The notes beneath the pieces were generated by a model, which made no database searches, was not told where the DNA came from, and was given only the letters and a program-made list of their open reading frames with translations. This document shows positions 45,854-55,950 of a DNA stretch of 64,000 bases, in pieces. The position numbers were made by a program, and so were the translations under genes. Position 1 is the stretch's first letter. The number at the start of each line of letters is the position of its first letter. The DNA is from Aegilops tauschii subsp. strangulata (taxonomy: Eukaryota; Streptophyta; Magnoliopsida; Poales; Poaceae), in contig NC_053040.3 of the NCBI RefSeq assembly GCF_002575655.3, forward strand, positions 153,141,148-153,205,147. The letters run 5' to 3'.

Positions 45854-46573
45854 TTACTCGGACTCCTCGTCCACGTGCTCGACTTCGTCCTTGTCCCTCT
45901 TCCTCTTAGGCGATACTTCTTTGCTTGAACCGCACACTTGGCTCTTGCTCTTCATCCAACCCTTGTAGACATTGAAACAAAGGTAGCCATCCATTGCAGC
46001 GTAGTGGATGTGGTCTATATCTAGTACATTCCACTCTCATGCATGATGAAACTTGAACGGAGGTTTCTTCAATGTACCGTACGAAGGATGAACCATGGCT
46101 CCTGCCAGGGTCAGCATTGAAGGCTGATCACGGGAGGGCACCAGCCCTTTCTTGTGGAGGTCGAAGGGGTTGCCTACAACGAGGCCTATCCGATCCAAGA
46201 CATCCCTGTCGTTCCTAAATTCTACAGTAACGAATTTGACTCAGCCGCCCTTGAGGAAATTCTTAAGTTCCTCGCACTCAACGTCGGCATGGCATATTTG
46301 GTAGACCAAGCATAAGTCATGCATGCAAACCTGGATCACGGCGGGCTTCTTCTTCTCTGCCTCCTTTAGATTCTTCTCGCTTTCCAGGATTGTGGTGTAC
46401 TCAACATCTAGCCCAAGGACCCACTCATCCTTTGAGTTTTCGAACATGCGTCTGAAGCAAGCAAGGGATCCTTTCACTGTCGTGGAAGAACGGGTGTCGA
46501 TGACGTCGAACTCATCGCCGGTGATGGTTCTAATCTTGTACTCAGCGCTGATCATGGAGATTTGGGACGCCAT
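45854..46573 (-). pseudogene. WRN/DnaQ-like 3'-5' exonuclease gene with two internal stops
   Basis: An intronless minus-strand frame of 240 codons runs from ATG 46573 (MASQISMISAEYKIR) to TAA 45854. It shows the 3'-5' exonuclease fold pattern: motif I LDVEY (residues 55-59, the D-x-E pair), a basic/acidic middle (KPAVIQVCM; EFRNDRDVLDRIG), and motif III HIHYAAMDGYLCF with Y-x3-D. Family members degrade nucleic acid ends 3' to 5' using two metal ions. The C-terminus is basic then acidic (SPKRKRDKDEVEHVDEESE). TGA at codon 111 (46241-46243) and TGA at codon 179 (46037-46039) interrupt it; the second looks like a TGG to TGA change. It is either a young pseudogene or a truncated 110-residue product lacking motifs II-III. 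Confidence 0.8.
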
Positions 46574-46884
46574 TGATTTGGGAGGAGGGTTAGGATTAGT
46601 GGAACTGCCGTAATGTGAAAGGACGGGACGACTAGGAGCGAACTGCCGTAATGTTAAAGGACGTCCGGGGACGAGTAGGAGCGAACTACCAGCGGTTTTT
46701 GTAAAAATGCTGAGTGGGGCGTGCGAACAGCAGGGAAGTGGCTTGCCTGGTGGATAAATGGATTCATGCACAGTACTATGGGGGCCCAATTAGATGTCAT
46801 GTCTACTCGATGCCCAATTAAATGTCTTTCGATGTAATGTCAAGCGTCGGGAAAATTACAGGTGATACGAAGCTTTCCATTCTC
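46574..46884. other. Upstream region of exonuclease gene
   Basis: Contains a direct repeat (minus strand CATTACGGCAGTTCGCTCCTA at about 46640 and CATTACGGCAGTTCC at about 46600). No TATA box that I trust. Confidence 0.4.
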
Positions 46885-47057
46885 CCATGATACGGGCTTC
46901 CGAGAGCCCTTGGATCTGAGATCGAACGGTTGCATGGCATGATTCTAGACCTATGGGTGAATATCCTATCCTGGAGGGTTATTCTGCAAATTTTCAGCAA
47001 CTTAGCATGCGACCGTTCGATCTCAGATCCAAGGGCTGCCAGCAGCCCGTATCATGG
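46885..47057. mobile_element. Inverted-repeat MITE-like element, 173 bp
   Basis: Arms of about 55 bp, CCATGATACGGGCT...AGCCCTTGGATCTGAGATCG and the reverse complement, enclose a short loop. No clear target duplication, so the superfamily is undetermined. Confidence 0.6.
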
Positions 47058-47361
47058 TCGCGCCTACCACGACCGTCGCCTCGCTCGCGCAGTCGCACCC
47101 TTGGAGATTTAACACGGTGTGTTAGGCTATCTGATGTTGGCATGTCATACGTAGTCATCACTTAGTCACTCATACAACAAGGTTAGCTATAAGGTTGGCT
47201 ATAAGAGTATTTTTTTACTTCTCTCTATCTCTTTCTTCGTAGTATTTATTGCATTTGCCAAGGAGTGACCTTTTCCAATGAAATGGTAGTCTCAAGTCAT
47301 TAAAAGCATGCACACCCACATCTCTTATTGGTTGATATGTCAAGAAACAAGAAACGATGTA

Positions 47362-47674
47362 CTCCCTCCTTTCCGGTTTATAGGGCTTATCTCAACTTTT
47401 TTGTTTTTCCAATTTATAGGGCTCATCTCCATCTCATTTTTAGTTTTTGAGACGCATTAAATCTTTGGATGTAAGAATTAAAAAGGAACACACCAATGCA
47501 TGTAATGTTTCTACTTATCTAGTGGCCAAGCATGCACGCACTGCAATTAATCCAATTTAATGCATGAGTTTAATTGGGGTAGTTTTGTAAAGTATGAGAT
47601 ACATTCCTCCACTCACAAAATGCCTTTATTGATGAGATTTCAAATTTGAGCCTTATAAACCGGAAAAGAGGGAG
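47362..47674. mobile_element. Stowaway MITE, about 313 bp
   Basis: Ends CTCCCTCCTTTCCGGTTTATAGGGC and a matching right arm (CCTTATAAACCGGAAAAGAGGGAG), with TA at 47360-47361 and 47675-47676. A lone Stowaway right end (ACGGAGGGAGTA) follows at about 47743-47755. Confidence 0.88.
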
Positions 47675-47759
47675 TAGAAGTTAATGCACCACGCCTAAGT
47701 GTTTTGGGATTATTTGCTTTTCATAAGATGACTTGTACACCTAGACGGAGGGAGTAATT

Positions 47760-48023
47760 AACATGCCACATCAGACTTTATGCCTATGTGGCAGGCTTAG
47801 CACCTGAACGAGCAAGTACAATAGTGGGCTATAAGCCCGCTTACATGGCATTTTTGCATATGTGGAGGAAAGAGGCAAGGAAAAAGTGGAGGAGTGGGCT
47901 CTCGTGCAAGAGCCAGCCTCTACATGGTGGAGCATTGGGAGAGGCACCTGTATACCATGGAGGTGGTCAGGAATCAGGAGACTCACGCCGGTCGTAGCGC
48001 CGCAGTTAAAATGATAAAATGGC
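47760..48023. other. Intergenic stretch
   Basis: Contains AGTACAATAGTGGGCTATAAGC at 47814, a motif I associate with MITE-rich grass promoters. No gene. Confidence 0.3.
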
Positions 48024-48238
48024 AAGTCAAATCACAGGGCCCCACCTGTCCAGCAGTAACTCGCTGTCAAATCACATAGCCCTACGTTTGCAGCAGCCTA
48101 CTCCCTCATCTTCTCGCATCTCTGTCGAACCGACTAGGCGGAACTGCCCCGCCAACCGCACGGGAAAAGCCCTGCCCTCGACTTTTAAATAGTACAGTAT
48201 ACTAATATTGTATCCATGGATTGCGCCACGGAGCAAAG
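48024..48238. repeat. Dispersed repeat, copy 2
   Basis: Direct-orientation relative of 44783-44948, about 50 bp longer through indels. The two copies bracket the exonuclease locus. Confidence 0.7.
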
Positions 48239-48634
48239 CCTCAAGAAAATGGCGGTACACATGTACGGAGTACACAACACGCCCATCACGTTTGCGTGGC
48301 ACCCCGGACGGTCGGTCGGTCTGGCACGCCGCTCTCCGAATGGAATGCGTGTCATATTGCGTTTGCACACACATGTGGGACCGCAATGAGAACCGACCAT
48401 AGGCACACTCCCTGGCCCCGCAAGTCGGGTGAGTTAATAGAAGAGAGAGACGAGCGATAGTACTAGAGAAGTGTTGTACAGACGTTGGTGCCTAGACGAT
48501 CCCTACATGACACGGAAGATCGGTTCATCCATGCATGTGACCAGACTCCAGCAGACACGCCTGGATTGGCTATCGTCTACATATCGTGCAGGCTGTGTTG
48601 TACAGGGCTATAGTTCTGATGAGAAATCTAAAAA

Positions 48635-49045
48635 AAGGTTTCTTGTCATCTTGCAATATTAGGTGTCATGTGCTTTGGATCACTGCGAGGGTTAAACAGC
48701 GACAACTGAGTTCCTCCAAGGCGCCGGTCATATGAGGCACATGCACGAAGAGTACTCGGCTGCCATCTAGGTCAAGCCGGCTATGTTAATTACGACATCT
48801 ATCGACGGACCCCTTTTCTACGGGTTTATCTTTAATTTGAGCTTTGATCCTCGTCTAGTTTGTCCGTCGGGATTCATGTTGTCTCCTTTGGGCAGTGAGG
48901 TTATGGTTTCTTGTCATGTGGCATTTTTCGTGTTATATGTTATAATCCGGTGCTTCAGATCAAAATGACGACAACTGCGCCTCTGGGCACGTGCATGAAG
49001 ACTTCTTGACAGTCATTGACAAGGTCAAGCCGGCTCCGGTAGACA
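48635..49045. repeat. Diverged tandem duplication of about 150 bp
   Basis: Segments at about 48635-48785 and 48900-49045 share TTTCTTGTCAT..., GCGACAACTG/ACGACAACTG, GCACGTGCATGAAG-like stretches and GGTCAAGCCGGCT. They lie just upstream of a TATA box. Confidence 0.55.
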
Positions 49046-49065
49046 AAAGAAAACTAGTACTCCAC

Positions 49066-49071
49066 TATATA
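49066..49071 (+). promoter_or_regulatory. TATA box upstream of candidate gene
   Basis: CTATATAGGCAGGAGCC is a strong plant TATA context, followed by a C/T-rich leader. Confidence 0.45.
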
Positions 49072-49311
49072 GGCAGGAGCCTCCGCGCTTGCTTGCTCGT
49101 GTTGCTCTCTTCACACTATCTCGTCCTCTCCAGATCTAAACACGACAGCGGTGGCCACACACTCTCTCTCTGCTCACCTCTGGTCACAGATCCAGTCGGA
49201 TCCTCTTTGTCGGGGAAGGTGAGAAGGTGCAACGTTCACGCGGTCGTCCTTGGCGACGGCTCTTACCCACTGCCGACGCGTCCCGATCAGCGTGCCTTGC
49301 CGTTCTCTTCC

Positions 49312-49418
49312 ATGCACCGCTGGCTAGGGAGGGCCTCCGACCCCTTCTTCCTCGCTGCTGTAGTGTGGGCAGATCCGGCCTCCCGTCGCCCACCTAGCGA
49401 CATCTTGGCGACCCTCAG
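49312..49418 (+). CDS. Candidate first coding exon, unknown protein
   Basis: ATG 49312 begins MHRWLGRASDPFFLAAVVWAD, about 240 bp after the TATA box. A good donor, CTCAG|GTATAAC, follows at 49418/49419. Without splicing the frame would run on to TAG at 49510. No domain recognised. The exon call rests on composition and the donor only. Confidence 0.35.
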
Positions 49419-49512
49419 GTATAACTTCCTTCGAAACCGGCCTTGCTCTACTTCCCGAGCTCCTGACATCGCTGCATTTGTATCTTTTACTATTTCCCAG
49501 GCCCCCTCGTAG

Positions 49513-50386
49513 ATAGGATTGATCGGCTGTTCGAAAGCCACCTAAATTTTGACTGTTAAGAGGTAAAAGTAGTTCATGCACTCGAATCTAGTACTACTTG
49601 GTTCAAACAAGGAAGAAAGGGGGTGGGGGAAGATCTGTTACCTGAATCTAGGACTTGGTCGAAAGAGGAAATAATGGGGGCAAAAAGTAGCAGAGACTGG
49701 CTATCCAACTGGTCTCTTGGTCGAATAGGGAAATAAAGGGAAACGCAGTACAAACTCAATATAAACCCGATCTATTGGTTGAAAAAGGAAAGAAAGTGGG
49801 GACTGGGGGAAACAGGGTAAGTCTAGCACTAGATTTGCTAGCCTCACACAGTATAAGGTGGCTATACTGAACAAAAATGGGACCAACCCAGATATCATGT
49901 TATGATGTTTGTTGCCCCGAGCCACTCTTATGTAATGCCACTGGTAAAATGTAGCAGTCGCACTGTTAAATGTAAGGACACGTTAAACCAATGTTGTTTT
50001 CAATGTAATGCCTCCAGTAATATGAATCAATGGCACTTTTTTTCATGTCCTGCTAAATTTCCCGTTAAGATAAGTTGCTTCTTTTCATTAGAAATGCAAC
50101 TGTCCTGGTCCGCCTACTCTTCCGTGCCCAAATACCGACTCTGTAGCAGCTATTAATGTAATGTTGCTGGTAAAATGAAGCAATGGCACCATTAAAGTAA
50201 TTTTGTATTTAAAAGTTGTCATAGTTAATCCTAATGCCCACACTAATATCTAGCAATGCTGCTGCTTTAGAAATTGCTACTGTCCTTGTAGGATTGCCAT
50301 TCAGATAAGGAACATCCTTCTTTTCATTTGATGTATGTTTCATCACTTGTTTGTCACCCTCCTTTCCACCTTTTTTGTGCAAACAG
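49513..50386. other. Intron-like region
   Basis: AT-rich, no long frame. Contains recurring phrases such as TAATGT(C/T)(G)CCACTGGTAAAATG (49935, 50160), which also appear near 50870 and 51230. It ends in a TTTTTTGTGCAAACAG acceptor at 50386. Confidence 0.4.
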
Positions 50387-51873
50387 AGACACACATTTCA
50401 CGCTTGATTAGTTGAACTACACAAATGATATCCAAATTATAGTTGAACATTCCAGGAGCTTCACAACCAACCTTGATGTTGCTCAATTTTATGCAACTAA
50501 TGAAGAAGAAGCTCTGTGGGTTTTGTTTTCTGATGGAAATGGAACCGGGGCTGGAGCACTTTTCTTAAAAAAATGAAGAAGAAGCTACTAGCTCATGGGA
50601 CATTGCTTCATTTTAGGTGAACTACACCAAAAGGTCCCATTAATTGAATCATCCATGTTGGTGACTGGTGTCATCCCTTCTACGATGGCGTTGACTGCAG
50701 ATATGGTTCCCATCACGAGGTATATATGTGGATTTTTGGTCTAACCGTTTGCCAAAGATCCTGCATGTTGAGTCTGCTCTTGTGCTACTGTTTTGGCACT
50801 GCCATGATAAAGCAGTAATGTTATTATTTTGCACCTTAATCTAGTGGCACTATTAATTTGAGGCAATGTTTTGGCACCGCTAGTGCCACTGATTTTTTTA
50901 TATATCAAAAGAGGGGGTTTCCCCCGATTTCATTAAAGAAACCCTACCATAGAGAACCATTATCCGACAACATCTCTGTGTGAACGGGCAGTTATGCAAC
51001 TACTACTAGACCGGACTGAGTACTAGCAGGAGACAAGTTCGCCACATAAGCTAGGCTGGTAGGGGGACGCAGCACCAGCTCGACCAAGTTTGGATTACAA
51101 CCCAAATGCTACCACAGAAACATTAGGGGGGAAGATAGAGCCAGCTTCAGCATCCCAGTCTAAGGACCCCCGGCCTCCATCCTTGCGATGCACGGTACAC
51201 CCCGTTTGCCACCTGCTCGACCCTAGTGCCACTGATAAAATGAAGTAATAATACAGTTAAAATAGAGCGAGTGTCCTCTCTATCATTTCATTTCCAATGT
51301 AGATAAAGAAAGTGCTTCTCTTTGTTAGTATATGTTTCATCAACTAGTCACATTGTTAATGTTTAAGCGCTTTTGCAAACTGGGGTGCTTAATTTAGTTG
51401 ATCTGCACAAAATAGAGATTGGAATGTCTCAAGGCCCCTCCTTGTACTACCGCTGTACATTGATGTTCATCACTGGCAGAAGGTGTATCGGGGAGACTTG
51501 GGTCGATTTCCAGTATGAGGCGTACCGTATGAGGCGTCGCAGGGCCCATCTCGCCCTCGCAGCATGGCATACTATGATACTATCGCAATATTTTCTTCTA
51601 TTTATTAGTGTATGTTTCATCAACTAGTGCCACTATAATTTAATGATGCTTTTTCATTACCTATGCAAACAGGGTTATTCAGCTGCATTTTGGTGGAACT
51701 GTACAAATGTACGGATGGAACCGGCATATATGCAGAGTGCGAGGTGCCAAGTAAAAATTACCGACACCAACCCTGCTCCATCTAAGCATTGGCATCCACC
51801 ACCACCAGTGGGATGTGTGGCGCTCACTGTGGACGGTTCTTTCTCGGCAGCAAATCCTCTAACCAAATACTAG
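50387..51873 (+). pseudogene. Repeated intron/exon modules ending in RNase-H-like exon
   Basis: Three similar modules have the shape TATGTTTCATCA..., then a (T)GCAAACAG acceptor, then a short exon. Acceptors are at 50386 and 51672, with a mutated one (GCAAACTG) at 51382. The exons start GACACACATTTC, GGTGCTTAATTT and GGTTATTCAGCT. The last one contains KHWHPPPPVGCVALTVDGSF before TAG 51873. This resembles the W-x-PPP-x-G-x-x-KLNVDGSF start of plant RNase-H-like (RVT_3) domains of non-LTR element origin. The catalytic D of DGSF is present, but the rest of the domain is absent. Stops in other exons suggest decay. Confidence 0.35.
50894..51222 (-). mobile_element. Short 5'-truncated LINE-type insertion
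   Basis: A 329-bp insert is flanked by an exact 14-bp repeat (CTAGTGCCACTGAT at 50880-50893 and 51223-51236). On the minus strand it ends in GGGTTTCTTTAATGAAATCG...TATATAAAAAAA, an A-rich tail. Long target duplication plus terminal A tract is the signature of target-primed reverse transcription. It carries no coding domain. Confidence 0.85.
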
Positions 51874-52126
51874 TAGCTTAAACTTCAAAAAATAAATACT
51901 AGTAGCTTATATTGGCAGTTTTCTAGGGAGTACTCTTTTCTGAAAGAAGCACCAATCTATTTTTCTTTATTTGTACAGAGTGTCACAACTTTGACCCAAA
52001 GGTCCAGAGCTATTTTAGGGTGATTGGCGTAGTACTCGGAGACTGATTGTAAGCATGATTTTTATTAGCTGTCACACTGATTGTAAGCATGAGCAGATGG
52101 AAGATTAGGTTAGTGCGAAGCTTACC

Positions 52127-52615
52127 TTAAACCCTACCGACGCCGTTGAAACGAGGCGAGCGTCGAGGGAATCGTGGAGAACGGCGGGGAAGCGACGTCG
52201 CGCCATCCGGCCTCCTCTTGCGGTGGTAGAATGAATACTCATGTGGCTCCGGCTGGCTCTGCACCCTCACGAACGGCACACCGTACTCGATCGATTCATT
52301 ATCCTCTGGGTGCTTGACCTTCGACCTATACGCCCACCACCTCCGCCTGACTTTCGCCTCGGGCGAATCTGTCTGCTCCATCGCCCAGAGGAGATACTCG
52401 ATGAACTCGAAGGACTGCGGCGTGACTGCCGCCGAGGAGTACATCGCCGCCCTCATCGCCGTCGTCTCGCTCTTTCACATACATTGCCACATCGCCCTCA
52501 CCGTCCTCGAAATCTCCCACTCATTGTCAAATCAAGTAAGGATCTCCTTCAACCTGACTAACTTTGCCTGGTCACCGCCGGCGATTTGCTCGATTCACTA
52601 CTGCATCCTCTCCAT
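52127..52615 (-). pseudogene. Pseudogene A of a head-to-head pair
   Basis: A 163-codon frame from ATG 52615 to TAA 52127, related along its length to 53575-54051 on the other strand. It has stops at codons 6, 7, 28 and 47 but is open from codon 48 on, with FIEYLLWAMEQTDSPEAKVRRRWWAYRS and VPFVRVQSQPEPHE. The C-terminal tail is Arg/Pro/Ser-rich (RRSPRFPRRSPRF). No known domain; the conserved part (WWxYRSxxxHP...YxVPFVRVxxQxEP) looks like a small globular unit. Upstream is a purine-rich minisatellite. Confidence 0.6.
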
Positions 52616-52639
52616 AGATGTCCTTCTGAGTGGTCCGGT

Positions 52640-53035
52640 GCTAGCTTTGGAAGATGGGAGGAGAGACGGTGGTCTTGTAATAGAGAAGAGGGAGAGGCGA
52701 GACGGTGGTTTTGGAATGGAGATGATGAATAGGAGAGGGGGTGGTTTTGCAATGGAGAAGAGGGAGAGGCGAGACGGTGGTTTTGGAATGGAGACGATGG
52801 AGAGGAGAGGTTTCCCTGCCTTTCGGTCGCTGACAGGTGGGCCCCGCGCTTGGTGGGACCCATGTGTCAGTGTCTCAATGGCAGGATGGGCTACGTCAGG
52901 GGATCCTCATCCGAGGAGAGAGGAGGTGGGTTTGCAATGGATAAGAGGGAGAGGCGAGGTGGTGGTTTTGGAATGGAGATGATGCAGAGGAGAGGAGGTG
53001 GTTTTGCAATGGAGAAGAGGGAGAGGAGCGTGCGA
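52640..53035. repeat. Purine-rich minisatellite upstream of pseudogene A
   Basis: Units of about 33-36 bp resembling GGTGGTTTTGGAATGGAGAT and GAGAGGAG recur about eight times at 52655-52810 and 52920-53035, separated by a non-repeat piece (52810-52915). The opposite strand has the same consensus as the array before pseudogene B. Confidence 0.8.
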
Positions 53036-53099
53036 CAGCGATTTAGGATTGGACGAGAGGGCCGACGCGCTGTGACTGGATCAAAATCAAAATCAATTT

Positions 53100-53340
53100 A
53101 CCCATCAATTAAGAAAGTGACCCCACATTAACTAGTCTCCCTTTTATTCTGGGTCATAATTGACCATGATTTTCACAAATAAAATATATGTTATACGTTG
53201 CAAAAATAATATAATTGGAAAGTACATTCTGATACGAACCAAACGATACAATTTTTGGTGACATACATTCACATTTTGCTTGTCAAATACAGTACGTGGT
53301 CAAACATTGACCCAAAACACGCAAAACAAAAAATTACTTC
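53100..53340. promoter_or_regulatory. AT-rich spacer between divergent pseudogenes
   Basis: AT-rich, non-repetitive sequence at the centre of the inverted arrangement. It is a candidate former bidirectional promoter; no single TATA box stands out. Confidence 0.3.
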
Positions 53341-53344
53341 CAAG

Positions 53345-53540
53345 ACCAGCGCCGCTCCTCTTCTCTTAAACCACCGCCGCTCCTCTCCTGTTCCAATCTA
53401 AATCCAGCGACGCTCCTCTCCTCTTCCATTTCAAAACCACCGCCCCTCCTCTCCTGTTCCAATCCAAACTAGCGTCGCTCCTCTCCCGTTCTAATCCAAA
53501 ACCAGCGCTGCTCCTCTCCTCTTCCTTTCAAAAACCACCG
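53345..53540. repeat. Pyrimidine-rich minisatellite upstream of pseudogene B
   Basis: About six units of 32-33 bp with core GCTCCTCTCCTGTTCCAATC and a CCAAAACCA linker. Mirror image of the array at 52640-53035. Confidence 0.85.
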
Positions 53541-53574
53541 CCGGTGAGTGAAGGTGCTGTGGAGAAGTAGATCG

Positions 53575-54051
53575 ATGGAGGAGTACAACCGATATGTGAG
53601 GATCGCAGATGGCGACCCTGTGAAGCTAGCTAGGAAGTTGGAGATACAGTCTTGGTTTGACAACAAGGACCAACTAGCGGCAACAACGACATCCATGGCC
53701 AAATATCTGCAACAGAGCGAAAAGGCGGCGATACTCCCGAAGGGAGTCTTGCGGGAGTACATAGAGCTGCTCCTCTAGGCCATGGATCAAACAGATTCAC
53801 CAAATCCGATCGTGAGGGAGCGATGGTGGGAGTATCGATCCCAGATGGAGCATCCGCCAGAGATTGAAGGATCGAGCATCTATAGGGTGCCGTTTGTGAG
53901 GGTGTCGTGCCAGAGCGAGCCGGTGGAGTCTTCGTCGACCGAACCCAACTGCAAGAGGAGAAAAGCAGTTGGCCCGAAGACGCTTCCCCACCATCCTCTC
54001 CCTCGCCGTTCACATCGTCTCACGGTGCGGCTGTCTACCGCCGAGGAATAG
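53575..54051 (+). pseudogene. Pseudogene B of a head-to-head pair, single nonsense codon
   Basis: A 159-codon frame from ATG 53575 (MEEYNRYVRIADGDP) to TAG 54049, open except for TAG at codon 68 (53776-53778). The paralogue at 52127-52615 has TGG (W) there, in the shared context EYIELLL/EYLLW-AM-x-QTDSP. The protein is hydrophilic: an N-terminal helical part (PVKLARKLEIQSWFDNKDQL, MAKYLQQSEKAAILP), then RERWWEYRSQMEHPPE and VPFVRVSCQSEP, and a basic tail. The function is unknown. Readthrough, a second start at ATG 53782, or pseudogene status are all possible. Confidence 0.6.
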
Positions 54052-54060
54052 GAGGGGACT

Positions 54061-54500
54061 ACCCCCCCAGCCCAATAGTCGGGCAGGTTGTGAACTGTCA
54101 GGAGGAGCTTAGGGTTGTGAGTAGTTGCAGGTTGTGAATTGTGTTTTGTGTTGTGTATTTTGAGAGTACTTTCAGATATGAATGCCTTTTGAATTTCAGA
54201 TTTGCAGTATTGAGCATATGAAGTATTTTATGAATTCTAGAGATCTATTTTCAGCACTTAAAAAATGTAGTTTCATAGGAGTATAAAAGTGCAGACAATG
54301 TGATTCTCAGAGAAGAAACTGCAAGTTTTAGTTTTAGATAAGAAACTGCAAGTTCAGTTTCAGATAAGAAACTGCAACTTTCAGGGGCAGAGCATTTATA
54401 TTAACACGGCCTTTTCAAACAGGGTTAACATCATGTTGGAAGTTTTATTCATGGTCAAAAATGGAACTACCAGCCAGTTAACATCATGCTGATCAACATT
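54061..54500. other. Stretch downstream of pseudogene B
   Basis: AT-rich. Three short direct repeats AGAAACTGCAAGTTT(C/A)AG at 54313, 54345 and 54367. No gene. Confidence 0.4.
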
Positions 54501-54689
54501 CATGCATAGCACATCTTCATATGATGCACAATAAAAAAGGTATGCTATTTTCAAAATGCCCACACAATGTCGAGTGCGCGAAAAACAGAGAATACGAGGG
54601 ACGAAGTTTTGGCAAGTGTTGGACGTGGTGTGCGTAGATGACAATGGGGACCCACATGTAAATAATGGCAGAGGCAAAAAATTTGGAGA

Positions 54690-54800
54690 TATTTTCCCTG
54701 CATCAGGTGGAATCGAACCCGGGCGGAACAGCTGTCGGGTAGTGTCACTTGGCCACTGGGCTAGTTCAATACTTCCGTTACAAATAAGGCACTGCCTCAG
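54690..54800 (-). repeat. tRNA-like (SINE-type) pol III promoter sequence
   Basis: On the minus strand an A-box-like TAGCCCAGTGG (54763-54753) is followed, 33 bp later, by a B box GGTTCGATTCC (54719-54709). The pair is spaced as in tRNA-derived SINEs. Flanking sequence does not fold as a tRNA, so no tRNA gene is called. SINE ends and duplications were not found. Confidence 0.4.
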
Positions 54801-54984
54801 GTGGTCCGATCTCCTCCTGCGCTTTTGTGCGCTCGCCGCGGCGCCGCTGTCTGCCGTTGTGAACATGATGAACAAACGAGAGGAATCTAGAGAGGACTGT
54901 ACATGGAGAGGCGGAGAGTCGGGACCCACCAGGTCTATGGCCGTACGCAAGCAAGTGCCTTATCGAAAAAATATTTCCTCCTAA

Positions 54985-55950
54985 TGCTATACTAACGTTG
55001 GGCCCACGGGTTTGTCAACATAGTTATATTTTTTTAGATGCTTCAACGTAGTTACTATAGGAGATAAATTCACAACGAAGCCGGGGAGCTGGCAGGTATC
55101 ATTTATTATCACTGGGGCAGCAAGTATCAGCTGGGTTTGGGCTGCCCCGTCTAGGCTTTCTTTTTTAACATGCCAGCCCACGACATGTCGGTTTGTATTT
55201 TTTTGAGGGCCGTCATGTATCCACCGGCCTATGGACCTCCCATCCGAGGTTTTATTTTTCCAAAAACATCGGCATCCCAATTTATGTATTTTTTGGAAGA
55301 AAATGCAGAGGTCTGTTCTATTTTTCTATATAAGAATAGGAACGCCTAGTGCAACTTATGTTTCCCTTCTAACCATATTATATATATTTAAATTATTTTA
55401 TATGTTATTATATATTATTGTTATTGTCATCATATATTTAACAGATACTTACATATGTAAGAAAACAATATCCCACATCTTAGTAACTTATAAAAATAAT
55501 TTCTTAACAATAAAATCCTGGATTTTTTTGGCAACGAAAATCCTGGTGATTGTGTACAAAAGCTTGGTAAGATTTAAGGACCAATGTAATAATAAATCAC
55601 TTATTATTTAAATATGTTTATAACAAAATGCTCAGCCCCTGTTTATTTTTTGATAACATTGCTATGCCCAACCCAACATTATAATTAGAATCAGCCCAGC
55701 AAAATCGTGTATTTCGAGAAATTGCAAATGGCCTGTAATTTTTTAGGAAAAAAATAAATGGGCCACATGGACGCTACATTATTTGTTCACCCAGCCCAGC
55801 AAATGGACTGTAATTCTAAAAAAAGAGATCAAATTGACTATAAATTTTGAAAAAATGGGTTGAATACGTGCCACATTTTTGGAGGCTGAAATGTGGGCCA
55901 ATAGGTCGAAATGAACGCAAGTCGTTGTCAACTTAGTCAACAAATGATTC
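54985..55950. other. AT-rich part of CACTA-associated block
   Basis: No coding frame with support. Repeated phrases such as CAGCCCAGCAAA(A/T) (55695, 55793) and TGGGCC(A)CA(T) occur. Assignment to the CACTA element is by position. Confidence 0.3.

Noticed and set aside
48991..49311. Extension of the 49312 frame upstream to 48991
   Set aside because: It would span the TATA box and leader and begins in duplicated promoter-like DNA.
52314..53131. Plus-strand Gly/Glu/Arg repeat frames (222 and 93 codons)
   Set aside because: They are antisense to pseudogene A and its purine-rich minisatellite.
54709..54763. Possible tRNA gene
   Set aside because: Only A and B boxes match. There are no cloverleaf arms or acceptor stem.
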